Positions 35,101-49,800 of a DNA stretch of 64,000 nucleotides are shown here, in pieces. The notes below the pieces were generated by a model, which was not told where the DNA came from, made no database searches, and was given only the letters and a program-made list of their open reading frames with translations. Source of the DNA: Onchocerca lupi (taxonomy: Eukaryota > Nematoda > Chromadorea > Rhabditida > Onchocercidae); contig JAOVVO010000189.1 in NCBI GenBank assembly GCA_028564675.1, positions 1 through 64,000 on the forward strand, written 5' to 3'. The position numbers and the translations under genes were made by a program. Position 1 is the first letter of the stretch. Each line of letters opens with the position of its first letter.

Positions 35101-35743
35101 ATTTAATTTATCTTTCCAAGAAAACTGAAAACATTGTTCTGTCAGTGTTTGGATAATACTTTGTGGTGTAATTTAAAATAATCATAGTTTCTTCTTATCA
35201 TATCTTTTTCTCATCAAATCAGTGTATGCTTCCTTTATTACCTTAATTATACATACATTGTATTACATTGCGTCGGTTGAGAAGTTGAAAAAACTATATT
35301 ATTTTAATATTATCATCCATGATTAAATTTTACAGAAGTGTGCATTAATGAATAGATTGTTTGCTTCACAAATAATAATATTTTCTGTGACAATTGTTCT
35401 ATTAATCACTCGTTGAAGCAACATCTATTCTTATAAATTAGTTTTTTTTTAAACATGATTATTTTATAGTAATTATTCTCGAAAGATCTTGTGACTTCAC
35501 AGACAGAACTAAAGCTATGTCATAAATTTGGAAATTTTTCACTTGAATTTGAAAATTTCTGCCAATACTTGAACTTTATTTTTATTGCTAAATTGCTTCC
35601 GCAATGATAGAAAATTAATGTGCTCTCATAACTTTTCTAAGATTTAAATAACATTTCAGATGGCACTACAAATCTTTTAAAAATTCTCTGGCAAATCATT
35701 ACCGATCTGCGGTGTAAAACTGGCGAATTTTTCCACAACGAAT
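32115..35743. other. intergenic stretch between divergent genes
   Basis: About 3.6 kb between RPN12 (-) and the CCDC92-type gene (+), so both promoters should lie here. A self-complementary run TGCATGCATGCATGC is at 34208-34222. Short frames such as 34188-34418 have no recognisable product. Nothing else is seen. Confidence 0.45.
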
Positions 35744-38700
35744 ATGTCTACACTTTTTGCACAACCACCTAAAGGTTTCGTTCTGAGTGAATTATTCCAT
35801 TTTTTTTTTTAAATTACTTCACTAAACTTGTTATTATTTTAAAAGGAATGCGAAATCGATCGAATTGCATAAATCTGCAAATTTAATGATAGTAATGATA
35901 GTGTGCACCATCCTTCGTAGGTACATGTACTGGAAACGTTTTAAGTAAATTGCGTGGAAATTAAATCAACTTTCGGCTTCTTAGCGACTTTCAACCAGAT
36001 CTTTTTAACTAATCTCAAGTTCAATCTTTCACAATTCTTGAATAAAAGTAATTGTCGTTCTGATGTTAGTGATAATTGCATTCTCTCTGCAATTATCTTT
36101 AACCTAAAATTTTCATATCCATTAACCATAAGCAAAGATTTTATCGTAGTATTATTTTATTTGAATTAAGTGATTTTCTGAAAGCAATGAATTCATTACT
36201 GATCTAGACTTAGATGCTGAAATTATGATAATTCGAAATTTGCAGTGCCGAAATTAGAATTGTTGCCGGAAGAAAAAGCAAGCAGTACAATTACTGATTT
36301 CTCAAGAGGTATAAATGAAATGCAGCGTTTCGATCAAGGTGCGGAAGCAAATGCACAAACACTAATAAAGTTTAATTCGGTAGGTAAATGTATGACGATA
36401 AATTCCTGCATTGAAAAAAGTGGTGAAAATCAAATTCTTGCCTCATAAATTTAAGTTTATATTGTTTCATTTAAAGGTTCCCAATCCGACCCGAAGAAAT
36501 TTAAGATACTTTTTGAAATATATAGAAGATTAAGTAAAACAAGTAAATTAGGCATTTTTTATTTGTGTTTCCACTATTTTCTCGAAAATTTTCGGTTAAT
36601 CATTAATCTGTTGACTTCTACCAGTTTCTCAGATTTAATTAAATGGCCACAACTTATAAAGTACTTATGTGTCAAGTCACAACATAGTTGTTATTAAATA
36701 ATGAACTGATAAGATCATTGTGTTCCAGCAATCTTTTTAAATGATATCTGCTAAATTGTGGCTTTATTTAATCTGAATTTTATGATAAACAAAATAATAA
36801 GCCTTTCAAATTAAAAGAAAAAAATGTCATCGAAGTGAGACGACTACATTGTGTGAAGTTTTTAGTAAGCAATTAACCAAAAAAAGACTGCAATCAGCAA
36901 TTAATGAATATATAAATTTAAGACATGCAATGTAAACATATATAATTAAGCATGCATACTGTCCGCTTAATTGACATATTTAGTGTCTTTATCAATAATT
37001 TTTATTTGTTTATCCTTCGAATTGTATCGATTCTTACTCCCATCAGCTTGTTTTTGCAAAATTGCAATGAATAAACTTTACTCATATAATTTTTCGCTTT
37101 CAGTCATAAATTTAAGTTTATATTATTCTATTCAGAAGTGTAAGCCGACTTAAAAACCATATAGCAGTTGGAATAACATTGATAGAGAGCATTGAATTAA
37201 GATATCCATGAAGTTTGATAAGCTGAAAAAAGTATCATCTGCTGATTTCAAAACAGGCGTGCCTAATAAAGAAGCATATGGAATAAAACGCTCTGATAAT
37301 TGATATTGTAGTCCTTTCCTAGATGTAATTAACTTACGGTGATTTCTTGGTCATATTTCATTAATTTTAGAAAATTGAACTCGACGAAATTGGGAGTCTG
37401 ATCAATGAAACCTGTGCGGAACGTATAAATGCAGCGATTCAGGAACGAGATGATATGTGGCGTCGGCATGTAAATGCTCAAATATCTTTTCTGCAAAACG
37501 AGAATTCCCAAATGTTGACTGGATTACACGCCGAAATTGAGAGACTTCATCATCATTTAAGAGGTAATGGAAACTTGGCCTCTAAAAGAAAATTTCAGAA
37601 TGATATTTTAAAAGTTTTTAAAATCTTATTGCAGAAATTCCTAATATTCGTTCACATAAATTCATAATTTTCATTTTTTAATTGATAATTTTATTTTTTT
37701 TCTTTTTTTTACACAACTATGTTAATCAACTCGGTGATGACGAATAAAATACTAGCTTAGATAATCGAATTTTAGTATTGAAGACTAAACTGTCTGAAAA
37801 GGCCATCGTTATTTTATTCAATGTCAACTATCGAAGGAAAACGTTTTAGTCTTCATCCAATCAATTTTATCCGATCATTTTTGACTCCATAAAGCACTCA
37901 ATAAATAATTTTTTATCTACTGCAGATCTCTATCGTAGACTTTATGTAAAGAATTCATTCGATAGCAACACAATGCTTGAAAATGAAAATGAGCAACTCC
38001 GAGAAAAGTAACTTTTTTCTTTCTTCTCTTTCACATTAAAACTAAGCTGTTTGAAAAATTGTTTTAAAACTTCGAACTCATCGATAAAAATGTTGCGTGA
38101 TTGCTTCTCATTCGCTGACAAAAAATTCTCACTTTTAAAATTCATCTATTAAATTTTCTCTCTATTAAATTTAAATCTATTGAATTTAAATCGCCTTATA
38201 TAACAATTCGCATGATAATCAATTTCCCTCAGTATTTACTTATTTCATTTTTCAAACTATATTCTCAGCTTTCCATGCACTGATGAAAGTTTTCCATGAA
38301 ATAGGATTAGTCTTGGAAAATAAGCAACTTATTTAAGTTCACAATATCTGTTTGATAAAATTATCAGAGTATCATTTCTGTCTGTAGATTATGATCTTAT
38401 TCGGTACTCCGAAATAATCTCACACCTTTTTTCTAATCTGAACCATAAATTTCAGAATCACAATAAAGTAAACATTTTTCTTCATGATGTATAAGCACTT
38501 TTCCGACACGTGATTTGTTGCACATTTTTAAGTGCACGTAAATAAGGGCATAGAATAAAGGGACGGATAATGAAATTATTTTGCAAAGTGGAATTATTCC
38601 TGAAAGAATGAATAAAAGGATCATTTATGAAGTGCTTGAATCGGATTATCATCGTCAGAAGGAAATTGAATGCCATTCAAAGCTAAATTTACCAACATCA

Positions 38701-40972
38701 CTAATGATCAAAATTCTTAATTAAAATTTTTGGCAGCATCACTATTGTAACTAAATGATTTGATGTCAACCTGGTCCATTTTAGTTGCATTAAAAATTAA
38801 CTGACAACAAGCATTCGTTTGATTGTATATTTAGTTTTTTGAAAATTGTTTTTAATGAAAAAAGAATTGAGAAATTATTTGGCTTCCGCTTTTTTCACTC
38901 TTTATTGGTAAGCGATTAAAAGAGAGCAAGCAATAAAAAGGAAAATGAAGAATAATGAAAGAAATAAAGCACTTCATTTGTTGAGCTAATAGAACTTTTG
39001 GTATGTTTCAATAATTTAGTTTGTTATTATTCTTTTATTTCCTTTTCTTCTTGAATTATGAAATTTAAACAAATAAGATCGAGTTTTGCTTAAACATTTA
39101 AAACATATCTTCATTTCTCTTTCTTTGCCGTCCGTAATGACAAATGCAGTCTTGAAAAAAAAAATTTAAGATTCATTTGGTCATTTTCGACCAATTAAAA
39201 ATTTCAGGCTAGAGATAGCACAACAGAATACGGATAAGTTGAATCAAAAGTTAGAAGAATGTGAGAAAAAATCTAGAGATTTGGAGCAACAAACTAATGA
39301 AACCATCAAAATGCTAAAAAATCAACTCTCTTTTCAGGTAAAGTACTAATTTTAATGCTTAACTGCTCATTTAATTAGTATGAATTCAATATTCATCAAT
39401 ATTAGATTAGATAACTATATGATAAACATAATAAGATTGGTATTGTTATGGAAATTAGTATTTTGTTGTGATTACATCAAAATATTTTTCCCTTTATTAT
39501 ATTTCCATTATTCATAGTGTCGTGCAGAAATTTGCAAAAATAAACTGAAAATCGATGCTGTTAAAAATAATTTTATAAAAAATCTCTGGCTTGAAACTAT
39601 TTCGTTAATCTGAACTGTTTTATTCATCTCTTAGACATAATCATAGATCCGTTGAGAATGTTTTTTTGATTTTTCTTCGATACATAATTGCTTGAAAAAT
39701 TATGGCAAATTTAATTTTGATAATTAGATTTCTAGTTAAAATATAACTTTTCATTCCGAGTAATTTAAAAAAAGAACAATCTATTTGACATTTGCATGCA
39801 TTTTGGTTGCAAAAAACATGCAAGAGAAAATTATAAATGAAATATATATCAGGGTAACAGAATTCGTCAATTAAGTGACGAACTCCGTGAAAGGACGGCA
39901 CAAATAAATAAACTGATAGCTCAGGTAATGATACTTCATTTTTCCTTTTTTTTTTTTCTACATTTCGCTAACAGCAGTTGGTACAGTAAGTTATACAAAG
40001 TGGAACTGGTCATGGAAATCGACTGTTAGTTTTTAAATTTATATTATGATCTCTGGGGCAGAATCAAAATCTAAGCAGAATTTCTATAACTTCAAAAAAG
40101 TTTCGATCTTGCCCCCACATAATCTTTTTTTTGAATATTTTTTAGCTATGATTTTTGATACCTGACAATGATGTTATCTATGGAAATAGACTGCGTTTCA
40201 AATTCTCCAAAACAGTTTTCATTTTTTTTTTCTGAGGTTAAAAATATCTTAAAAATCGGTTTTCAAATTGACAATTTTAAGCTTCCATCTGGAACGACAG
40301 CTGATACAACTGGAACTGCTAGAATTCATTCCCATTCACAACCAAACGTTCATTGGAATCCTGCTCCAGCATCATTTTTTGGTAAAAAAGACAATAATTT
40401 GCCATACACGGATTTAATTCGTAACGCTTCGATAACTTATCCAGGCGGACGACCAAATGTTGTTGCACATAGGTACAGCTATACGTCTTCAATGTAAGTA
40501 TGTTCCTCTCTTCAATTTTTCAAAATGAATATCTGAGCGATAACTGTTTTGCAGATTACAAATTTTTAGTACTTCCGCGATATTAAAATCCATTATGCAA
40601 CGAAATATAATAGTATCAGTGCGCTTGCGAGTTGATCGATGGAACTTGTGTGCCTGTAAACTAATGAAATATATTATGATAATTTATTTTGCTCTGAAAA
40701 GCGCAGATATTTTAAAACTAATCCTTATTTGCAGGCCACGTTCACATCATTTACCATCGTTATACTCAAAACCACGAAACATGCCATCGTCGGGAAACAG
40801 TATTGAGAAACCAATACGATTACAGATGTTATCATTACAGGATCGAATGTTGATTGCCCGTTCGCTATATGAATTACAAAATTCTTTTATGGCGAATAGT
40901 ACTACATCGTCAAATTCCACGAATTCTAAAGTTTCGATCTCGACCGATAAATCAATGCAAAATACAATATAA
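35744..40972 (+). CDS. CCDC92: CCDC92-domain coiled-coil protein
   Basis: Eight in-phase exons: 35744-35774, 36246-36379, 37371-37563, 37926-38007, 39208-39337, 39853-39924, 40282-40493 and 40735-40972, giving 363 residues. Exon 3 holds ISFLQNENSQMLTGLHAEIE followed by RLHHHLR, matching the CCDC92/CCDC74 N-terminal domain (human LLFLQREHASTLKGLHSEIR). Exons 3 to 6 form a long heptad-type coiled coil, and exon 6 (IRQLSDELRERTAQINKLIA) matches the second conserved helix of CCDC92. The last two exons are Ser-, Asn- and Pro-rich and probably disordered. Vertebrate CCDC92 sits at centrosomes and cilia; the role in a worm is unknown to me. The start ATG is in a short first exon (MSTLFAQPPK) spliced across a split Val codon. 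An AATAAA lies at 41361-41366. Confidence 0.82.
36443..37124. repeat. 21-base direct repeat inside CCDC92 intron 2
   Basis: The 21 bases starting TCATAAATTTAAGTTTATA are identical at 36443-36463 and 37104-37124, about 660 bases apart in the same intron. Confidence 0.7.
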
Positions 40973-41360
40973 TGAACAAAATGTCGATCGAGAAAGATTT
41001 TTTTTAAGCACAAATGATATTTGTAATATGAGTTAATTTTAATGGTATTATAGTTCATATATATTATCATTTTATGATGCATATGTATGAACTATGAAGA
41101 CCATTAAATATATCATTTTATGCGTATTTTTTATTCCGAAATATTCGATAAAATCTTTTGTATAGATCATAAATTATTACAGTCCGACTTATTTTATATA
41201 CTTTTATTTCGGTCAGTGACTCTTGCGAATATTCTATCCGTATTTAAAAAAAAAAAAAAAAAAAAGGGAAAAGAAAAAAAAACTATCTGTAAAACGTAGA
41301 CCATGTTGCACCTAAAATAAGGAAAAATGAGACTCAGTACTTTAGACTATTGATACACAA

Positions 41361-41366
41361 AATAAA
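41361..41366 (+). terminator. candidate poly-A signal for CCDC92-type gene
   Basis: AATAAA about 390 bases after the stop codon. Confidence 0.3.
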
Positions 41367-42131
41367 TCTTTTTGCAACAATTTGCTGAATCCATTTCCAG
41401 AGGTTCGCATTCCGAAAATTCTTGACACAAGTTCTCTGTAATGATTTCTATCATCAGTTCATGTCTACATCAAAATACAAAAAAGAACGAAGTTCACTTA
41501 AACTCTCCACATTTTATTTTATATTTGCAGCAGAAACCCAAATAAGAAGCAGTTTGCTTTCTAGTTCCTTGTTAAAGTAATCAATATACGAACAACATAT
41601 ATGCAAAAGCATCGAACATAAAAACTTCTACTGCACCCTTTTTGCTGTCAATTTGATTAGTTTTCAACGATAAATGAACAAATTGAAAAATTCTTCCACC
41701 AAAAGCTTAAAGATTTGGAATTAAAAGAATGTAAGCTTTGTGTTAAAGATTTTTCGGGAATAAAGTCTATATTTTCTAATTTTTTACGCATCAGAGAATG
41801 GAAGTTTAAAGCTTTTTCGACTTTTTTTTTTCAACCAAATTTCAAAAGCCTTCTTAAAAAATGAGTTCATTAAGAAATGATTTCACAAATTTCCCGAAGT
41901 TTGTATTTGTTAAAATAAAGAATAATTTTAAGTGATTTACTTAATTTCAGCAAATTCCAAGCTTATATTATTACAAAAACAGGATTCAAACGATTATCAA
42001 ATGGTAATGGACAAAAAGAATTCGCAGTATCTACAAGTGTTCAAAACAACTTACTCGAATTTTATTTAATTTCTAGTCTTAAGCCGCCCATTGAACTTTC
42101 TATTTTATTCTCATAGTTTAAAAATTAAAAA

Positions 42132-42515
42132 AACGGAAAAGCGAGCAGAAATTTGTTGACAAAAATTTTTCATTAATCAAGAACGTAAGTCAGAGATTCG
42201 AAGACGATCAGATACCGCCCTAGTTCTGACTGTAAACGATATGAACTAACGTTCCTTAGGCGACAAATGTGCCTTAACGGTCAGCATCCCGAAAACGAAA
42301 GTTTCCTAGTTCCAGGGGAAGTATGGTTGTAAAGCTGAGACTTAAAAATTGATGGAAGGGCATCACCAGAAATGGAATCAGCGATTTAACTTAACAAGGA
42401 AAAACTCATCTGGCTTGGACACTATGAGAATTGACAGATTGAGAGCTCTTTCATGATTCGGCGGTTGGTGGTGCATGGTCATTCTTAGTTGGTAAAGTGA
42501 TTTGTCTGGTTTACT
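42132..42515 (+). pseudogene. decayed 18S rRNA fragment
   Basis: This stretch aligns by eye with the universal middle part of eukaryotic small-subunit rRNA. It contains TTTTCATTAATCAAGAACG, TTCGAAGACGATCAGATACC, GGGGAAGTATGGTTG, CTTGGACACTATGAGAATTG, AGATTGAGAGCTCTTTC and GTGATTTGTCTGGTTTA in the right order and spacing. It is clearly not functional: CTTAAAGGAATTGACGG has become CTTAAAAATTGATGG with two G lost, the segment after the CACCAG box is deleted in part, and many conserved bases have changed, mostly towards A or T. Only about 380 bases of an rRNA of about 1.7 kb are present, and it sits alone in the gap between two protein genes. Confidence 0.9.
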
Positions 42516-43887
42516 CATAAAAACTAACAAATATAGATATGAACAAAGTTCAATACCCAGCTATGTTTTCTCAACAAAATAATATCCGACAACACCAATA
42601 AATCGAATTGCGAAGAATCGATTTTCAGAACTATTATATTTAGATTATAATTCAAATAAGCAAAGCATACAATATTTCTTATTTTCCCAAATTCGTTTTC
42701 GAAAATCATCCAGCCAGTTTTACATATAAGTATAAACGCGATTTCGTACATCTGACCTTTCTGAATATGGTAACATATCTTAATGTTATTTAAAAGCTAA
42801 AGATCTTTTTCTTTTTTTTTTTTTTTCGACGATTAGGTTACATAAAATCGATCCGTAAGAATGTGAAACTAATAATACAATAAATGTACAACATAGTTTA
42901 AGCACAAATAGCAACAATCATATTACAGTAAAACCTTATTACTGATTACTTGCAATACATGCAATAAAAAAATACACAGAAGAACTGTAAGACTTCTATT
43001 GCAAGACCAAAACTTCACTTTATCCACTGATGACATCATTCATTTTTTTTTTTTTTTTTGGCATTTGACTTTTAATTCCATTTAAATATAAATTAATTAT
43101 AAACAACTGCCTTAAAATATTTCTACTTGAAACCCCTCCTATTATTGGAACTTGAAACTTCTATTATTATTAAATGCAAGTACAAATACAGAGAAGATAT
43201 TGGCTCTCATATGCTTTCAAAGTTGCTTTGACAAATAGGCAGACAATATTCACCTGTAGATTCTACTAGCAGAATGAAATTTGATAAATTTCGCATGCTG
43301 TCAGGAGAAAAGGCTGCTCGAGCAATAGATATCATAAATTTCGAAATTGTGAAACCAAAAATCAAATTTCACGTTTTTACGGTCAGTTTAACTTTATCCA
43401 ACGAGAGCAGAAATCATGGATTTAGTCATATGTCAACACTAGAAATGTGATCCGTCAAAATATAGAATAGTATTTCAAACTTATAAAAATTTTGGCAAGA
43501 TAAAAATGACATAAAAAATCTCTAATTTCCTATCGATGACTTCTGGGTCTTAGATCTTTTCCATCATATCGCATATGCATATTTTTTGCATATGGTGAGA
43601 AAGAGTGATATGGATACAGAGTTTTGAAGTTTTAACTAAAGCGAAAAACCAGAATGTTCTGCAAAAGTAAAACTATTTACATTACATCTAAACTAAGTTA
43701 ACCATACAATATTATAGAGATAAAAATAGAATTGTTGACTAAACTGGCACAGACAATGGTAACTTTTAGGATGAAGTATATTAATTTAAATAAAGCAACG
43801 CATAACTAAAAAGAATATATTGTAGGAAATACAGATACTGAAAATGTATTTTTCCACTTTACAATTTAAAAACTAGAAAGACTCGAA

Positions 43888-46800
43888 TCAAATTTGCACT
43901 AAAGGCATTGCAGAATTTTCATGAAAATCTTGTTGTGAACTGACTACTGCATTCAGCCATTGTGTTCTCATAGTAACCTCACGAAATGCAACACAATAAC
44001 CCATATATTTCGACTTATATTTGAAATTATTATCTTTCGGTAATATAAATGTGAGAGTGTGCGGATAAGGTGGCTTACGATTACTTTCATGTCCAATGTA
44101 CCATAATATATCGTCCGTATGCCATTCATTTACTTTTTTCAAACCCTGCAAAAACTGAAACTAAAATTGAAACTATTACCTGCTAAAGAGCTTATAAGAC
44201 CTATAAAATGTTTCAAGGCAGGATATCTGAAATCTTATTATTTGACTTTCGGCTCAAAATTTAAATACCTGCTCAATTGAAAAAAAAATAGAAAAGTAGT
44301 AACGGAAAAAGATAAAGAAATAAATAAAAAAATTGAAATGAGATTAATTTTATATTACGGCGAATTTTTTACATGACCCAAACATCTACATGTCATAAAC
44401 TTGGTTACGCATCGAAATTATTACTTAAGAAACAGAGAACTAATTTTCATCACAGTCAAAATTAGTATTATTATAGAAAAATAATGAAGACTGAGCTAAT
44501 TCCAAAGATTTAGACTAACTGAATGGAATAATATTTATTTTTCCGTTAAATTTATGAGTTATCAAATCCAACATGATTTTATAATGATTAAATGTTTACT
44601 GTACCTTATTATAGTAAGCAACTAATCCACCCTCTAATTTCAGATGTCCAACGTTGAACGATTTCGCTCCTTGCTCCGCAATTCGCACATCATCAGCAAA
44701 TGGATATGAAAGCTAGAGAGAAAAGATTATCATTTAGTTAGATACTATAAAATATAAGTTCTTATTACGAAATTAAAACAAACAAAAGCTTAAAAAGATG
44801 GAATTATTATTTGAATTTTTGTTTTTCTCATGCCACTAATCACAAATCTATCATTTTTTATAGTCATAATTGTCTCTCGAGTAGCGAAACATGCTACATT
44901 TAATTTTCATTTATTTCTACTTTTTGAAACAAAGTAGCTTGCTCATAAAAACTCTAAATATTTCATATTAATTCTGACCTTGACCTCATACATCAAGTCG
45001 TTATCAGTTACAATGTAATTATATAGACCCAATCTTTTTTAACAAATAAATCATGCCAATGAAAAGAAATTCATTTACATAATTTATTTAAAAAAAAAAA
45101 AAAAAACCTATATAAATCTAGAGCAGTTCTCTAATATATCAAAACTATGAGTATCATTATCTTAAAACTTTAAAAATCTAAGCTGCATGCGTACGAATAC
45201 ACACGCATTCCTAACTAAATATTCCTTTATAAAATATTTTACAAAAACATATTTGTATGACTTTTTAAATAACTGAACTTATGCCACAAATATTATAAAA
45301 GAGCTTAATTAAGCTATTTAAAGAAAATAACCCGAAATGAGTAAGGAATAGGATCTCTCTTAAATAGGAGAAAGCATTCAGCAGGTTCCCAATCAAGCCA
45401 TCTGCCAGTAATCATTGAGCTCATTTTTTCAAGCGAATTCACACGCCTTTCTAGTTGACCACATTTTATTTCCTGAAAGAATATTTTAAATTAGCCTTAT
45501 TTGAAGCTTCTCAAATCTAAAGCCAATTAAAACAAATGACTTTTCTCTGATGATTAATAATAAGTAATTAGCTTACTTCAAACAAAGCAAAATTGTCTAC
45601 ATCAATTTTACTACGAACAGCTGGCCTATTTCGAGCTGCATCGCAGACCTGTAAACATGGTCAACCAATAAAAAACTTAAATCATGATAAAAGTATTAAA
45701 AACATGGTTTCAAGAGTTTTAGCTGTATCGGTCAAAAATAGTACTCAAAATGCTCACTTGTTCCGCATTTGAAGATGACTGCACATTGAATGTATGATTA
45801 TCTTTCTCAAGGATATGTACAGGAACAAGAAAACCATCTGCACGAGCCTGAAATCCAAAGTTCAAAATTTGGCTTTTAATATTAAAATTTTGAAAAATGA
45901 AATGGAAGAAATACATCTCGAAACCTTCGTTTGGTTTGATTTTTCCTGAAGCATATTTATTTTCGATTTTATAATCATTTCACGTGCTGAAATGCGGAAT
46001 ATAGAAGCATAATACGTGAGAAAGTCCTTAACAAGATTCACTTGTTGTATTGTCACAGCAAAGCTGTTATCTACTCCATTATCCTAAAATTTAAATTCAG
46101 TTACGGAAAATTAAAGAAAAATCTGGTTTAGACATGTCAAGAAAGATATCAAGAAGGAAAATGGCAAAGGTTGCGCAGCAGAAGCAAGGAGAATATGCTA
46201 CAAATATTCAAGCAGGCAGAATGGAGGAGCGGTGAATAAAACAAAATTTAATAAAATAGGTTACTGAACAAATTATTTTGTGTTTTCAGCGTGGTCAGCC
46301 AAATGCATGATGAGGCCAATACACTAGAAATTGCAGTCTGTAGATATGAAAGAAGAGATATAAAATAAAGAATAAAACAAAACCTGTTCAACCGAAAATA
46401 ACGTTGGTCCAAAAACTTTCGCAACATTCTCGATAGTTGCTAAATTTGCATTCGCAAGTTCCGTAACATCTTTTAAATGATCAAGGATACGTCTCAGTGT
46501 TTGAATGCGTATTCGTGGTAACCCCATCAAAATTTCATGATATTCATCTAATCTAGTTGGATCTGAAAAATAAGATTCATTGAAATTATGATTCAGAAAA
46601 AAAAATTTGAATCTGATACCTTTCAAGCTAGCAACAGCGAAAAGTCGATCCTGAATGTGGTAAGGAATAAGCGGAGAATCAAGTTGTCTGAAAAATGATC
46701 GGAGTACATCGGCTACTACATTAGTCATATCATCTGATCCAGGCAATAAGTGCACATTTACAGGATCTGAAATTGTAATGTATGTTAACAATCAGTTAAA

Positions 46801-49800
46801 ATTATATCATTGGATTAAATAAAGATTCAAAAATAATGCTACGGAAAATCAAAATTTATATATTTGAAGATTTTTTTAAAAGCACAAAATTTAAAGAAAC
46901 CTGCTTGATAATAATTTACCTTTCCTGAATTCAGCTAAGAGCGAACGAACTTCAACCTTAGGACCATTTCGACGATATAAGCCGGGCTGAAGAAGACCGT
47001 ATGTGGAAATGAACTTTATACACCTGGAAATAAAAATATAATTTGTTGTCATAAAAATGTTACAAAAATCAATAATAGACAACCAATTTTGACAAGATTT
47101 AACAGTTTATTGAAAAGATTTACCTATGTTCTTTTCTCTTGAAATTGGGGAGTTGGCCCTTATCAAACCTCACCATCAATACCTTTGAGCGCAAGCTTAC
47201 TTGTCAACAATAACAGGAACATCATCTGATGTTAGTTTCGAATCCTCTAACCGATAACCACTACATTCCATTTGATGATTCAGTAAATCAATCCATGTTA
47301 AAGTCGCCGAATCATACTCTGCTTGTACGAATAATGAACTATAAATAAAAGTTGAAATTATAAATTCCGATTTTTTGGTTTCTGCCCATTTTTTCTCTCA
47401 TACTTTAAAAATATATTTCAAATCAAAATAATTTAAAAATTTACAATGAAAATTGCAGAGTTTTCCTCATATTTTTTTTATTTTGAATAAAAGACAAACC
47501 CTCCTTCTTGTAGCAAAAGAAATGGTCCTTTTATCGAACCAACAATCGATGCACACCAATCAACTTTGCTTAATGTATTTTTCATTCCAACAAATTTACG
47601 CACATCAAGTTCAAATAATATACCACAGCTATCTAATGCGTAATACAATTTATGCTGCAATTTTTTCAATTTACCAGTAAAATCTGAAAATTAGTGGATA
47701 TTGAAAGTCCAGAGAGTACTACATAAATGTTAATATAATTTAATTCGTCATAGGTTTGAAGCACTAACTTCATCGAGAAACATCCAACCGCTTGACCAGG
47801 CGCAAGCTGTTCCTTGACGTATCCATACGCTACCTCCGGCATTCAAACTTTTTACACTGTACAGCAACAATTCATTCTTTGGCATGATACACTAAAAAGT
47901 TCGAATGAATATCCCTATTATAAGAATTCGAACTAAGTAAATCTTATTATGATTTAAAAAGCAACAAAAAAAAAAACCGCCTACTTTTACAACGTCTAAA
48001 ATCCACTTCTCCACTTCCGTAGTCATTTTGAGCTTTAGATTTGTCCAGTGACTGCACAGAACATTTTCTCGAACATGTAACTCAACAGCACCATCAACTG
48101 GATTTTTCCCAACATAAAGAATGTTTTTCAGATAGTAGGGACCAACTACTGGGTCACCAACCTGAAAGAAAAATAAACTTTATCGCACATGGTTATTATA
48201 AGCAGAGATGATTTTTTTCGAATGAGATCAGGACTAAAATTTTGCAATTTGTCATGAATTAAAAAATTCGAGAAAAAATAAGCTTACCATTTGGTGCTTT
48301 GCAAGATAAAATAAATCAACTTCATCAAATAAAAAATAAAGTTTGACTGCTTTTATTTCATCTAGGACGTAATTTTTGCTTATTATGCTTTTGAATTATT
48401 GTTATTTTGACCTTGCTGGTGAATCTAATTAATTAAGATTTAGATAGATGTGAATTTATACGAGAACTACAAATATTAAACAAATTTTACTGGTAATTTT
48501 GGATATAATTTAATTAAAACTCCTGTTTCTAGACAAAAAATTTCTTAAAAAATTTCTTCTAAGTTTTTCCTGTTAGTTTCTTTCTTTAAATTATATATAG
48601 GATTTTGGAAGCCAATAATGTTATTGATATCTACGAATTTCGACATAATTTTTTAAATATTTAATATAAAGTTTAATTTTTTTAAAGGTTTTAATTGAAA
48701 AGGAGTTTAGATATTCTTTTTTATTTTATATTGATTTTGATTATCTTATTTATTTTTTTATTTTTATAATTTGGATAATATTGCATATTTATCTGTCACA
48801 TAGTTTGTGTATGTGTCTTCTTTGACTAACAAGTGCAAAGTCTTACTCTGATTATCCTTTCAAGGTTAATTTATTGGCTAATTCCATTAGCCAATAAATT
48901 GAAAAGGAGATTTATTTTGATTATACCTTGTCATTAGTAGCCCAACCAGCCAAAGCACTTTCTTCGACAACAATCCATAGTTTACCATAATCTTTTTTGC
49001 AGACGATGACTTCAGCCCATGCCGACAACAACAATTTATCCCCCAAAATATCTTTATCGTCAGTCTTCTTATTACCTATCCAAGAATCTATGGTGGCAAT
49101 TACAGAATTTTCAGGTTCATCAACACTAGAACATTTATCGAAAGAACCAAAAATTCTTTCACATCTGAAACAGATTGGAAATTTCCAATAAAAGTAATAT
49201 TGCCTCGAAAACAAAAACAATTTAGAAAATCATCCAATAACTATTGCCGTTAAAATATTACATGAATAATTATTTAATTGATACCTTAATGCCTATGAGC
49301 TATTAAAATTTAATTGCAATATAAATATGCCTGCAAACTCTATTGTATTCTATTGATAATAAAGATATTATAAATAAAAATTATTTAAGCATGAATTTCA
49401 TCATGTTTCGAAATCAACTAATTTTATAGAAGATTACTTCTAAGCAGCAAAATATTCAAATATATATATATTAGTACCAAAACTATGAGTACTAAATCAA
49501 TAAAAAATTACCCATTACTAGCCAAAGTATCATCATGGAGTAATTTCGCCATTTCCGAATATGTTTCAAGACCGATATATCCTGAGTTCCATAAACCGTT
49601 CCGTGGAACATTCTCTGGATCAAAGATTACCGAAATATTACTGTGATCTCTGTTCACAGTATCCGGAATAGTATCACTTTCCAGCAAATGTTTTGATTTT
49701 TTAGTTACAGAAGAAAAATTATGTCCTGTTACTAAATTATTACTTATTGGAGAAACATTCTGATCATCCATCGATCTTATTGTAGAAATCGAATTTCCAG

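Larger units (their letters stand above)
40973..43887. other. gap between two convergent genes, with rRNA pseudogene
   Basis: About 2.9 kb between the CCDC92-type stop (+) and the ARAP-like stop (-). It holds the 3' UTR of the former with AATAAA at 41361-41366, a 20-base A run at 41246-41265, and the decayed 18S rRNA fragment at 42132-42515. No coding exon was seen. Confidence 0.5.

Noticed and set aside
46100..46320. Somewhat protein-like stretch in an ARAP-like intron, possibly a retroelement scrap
   Set aside because: No reverse transcriptase or integrase motif and no repeat ends; too short to assign.
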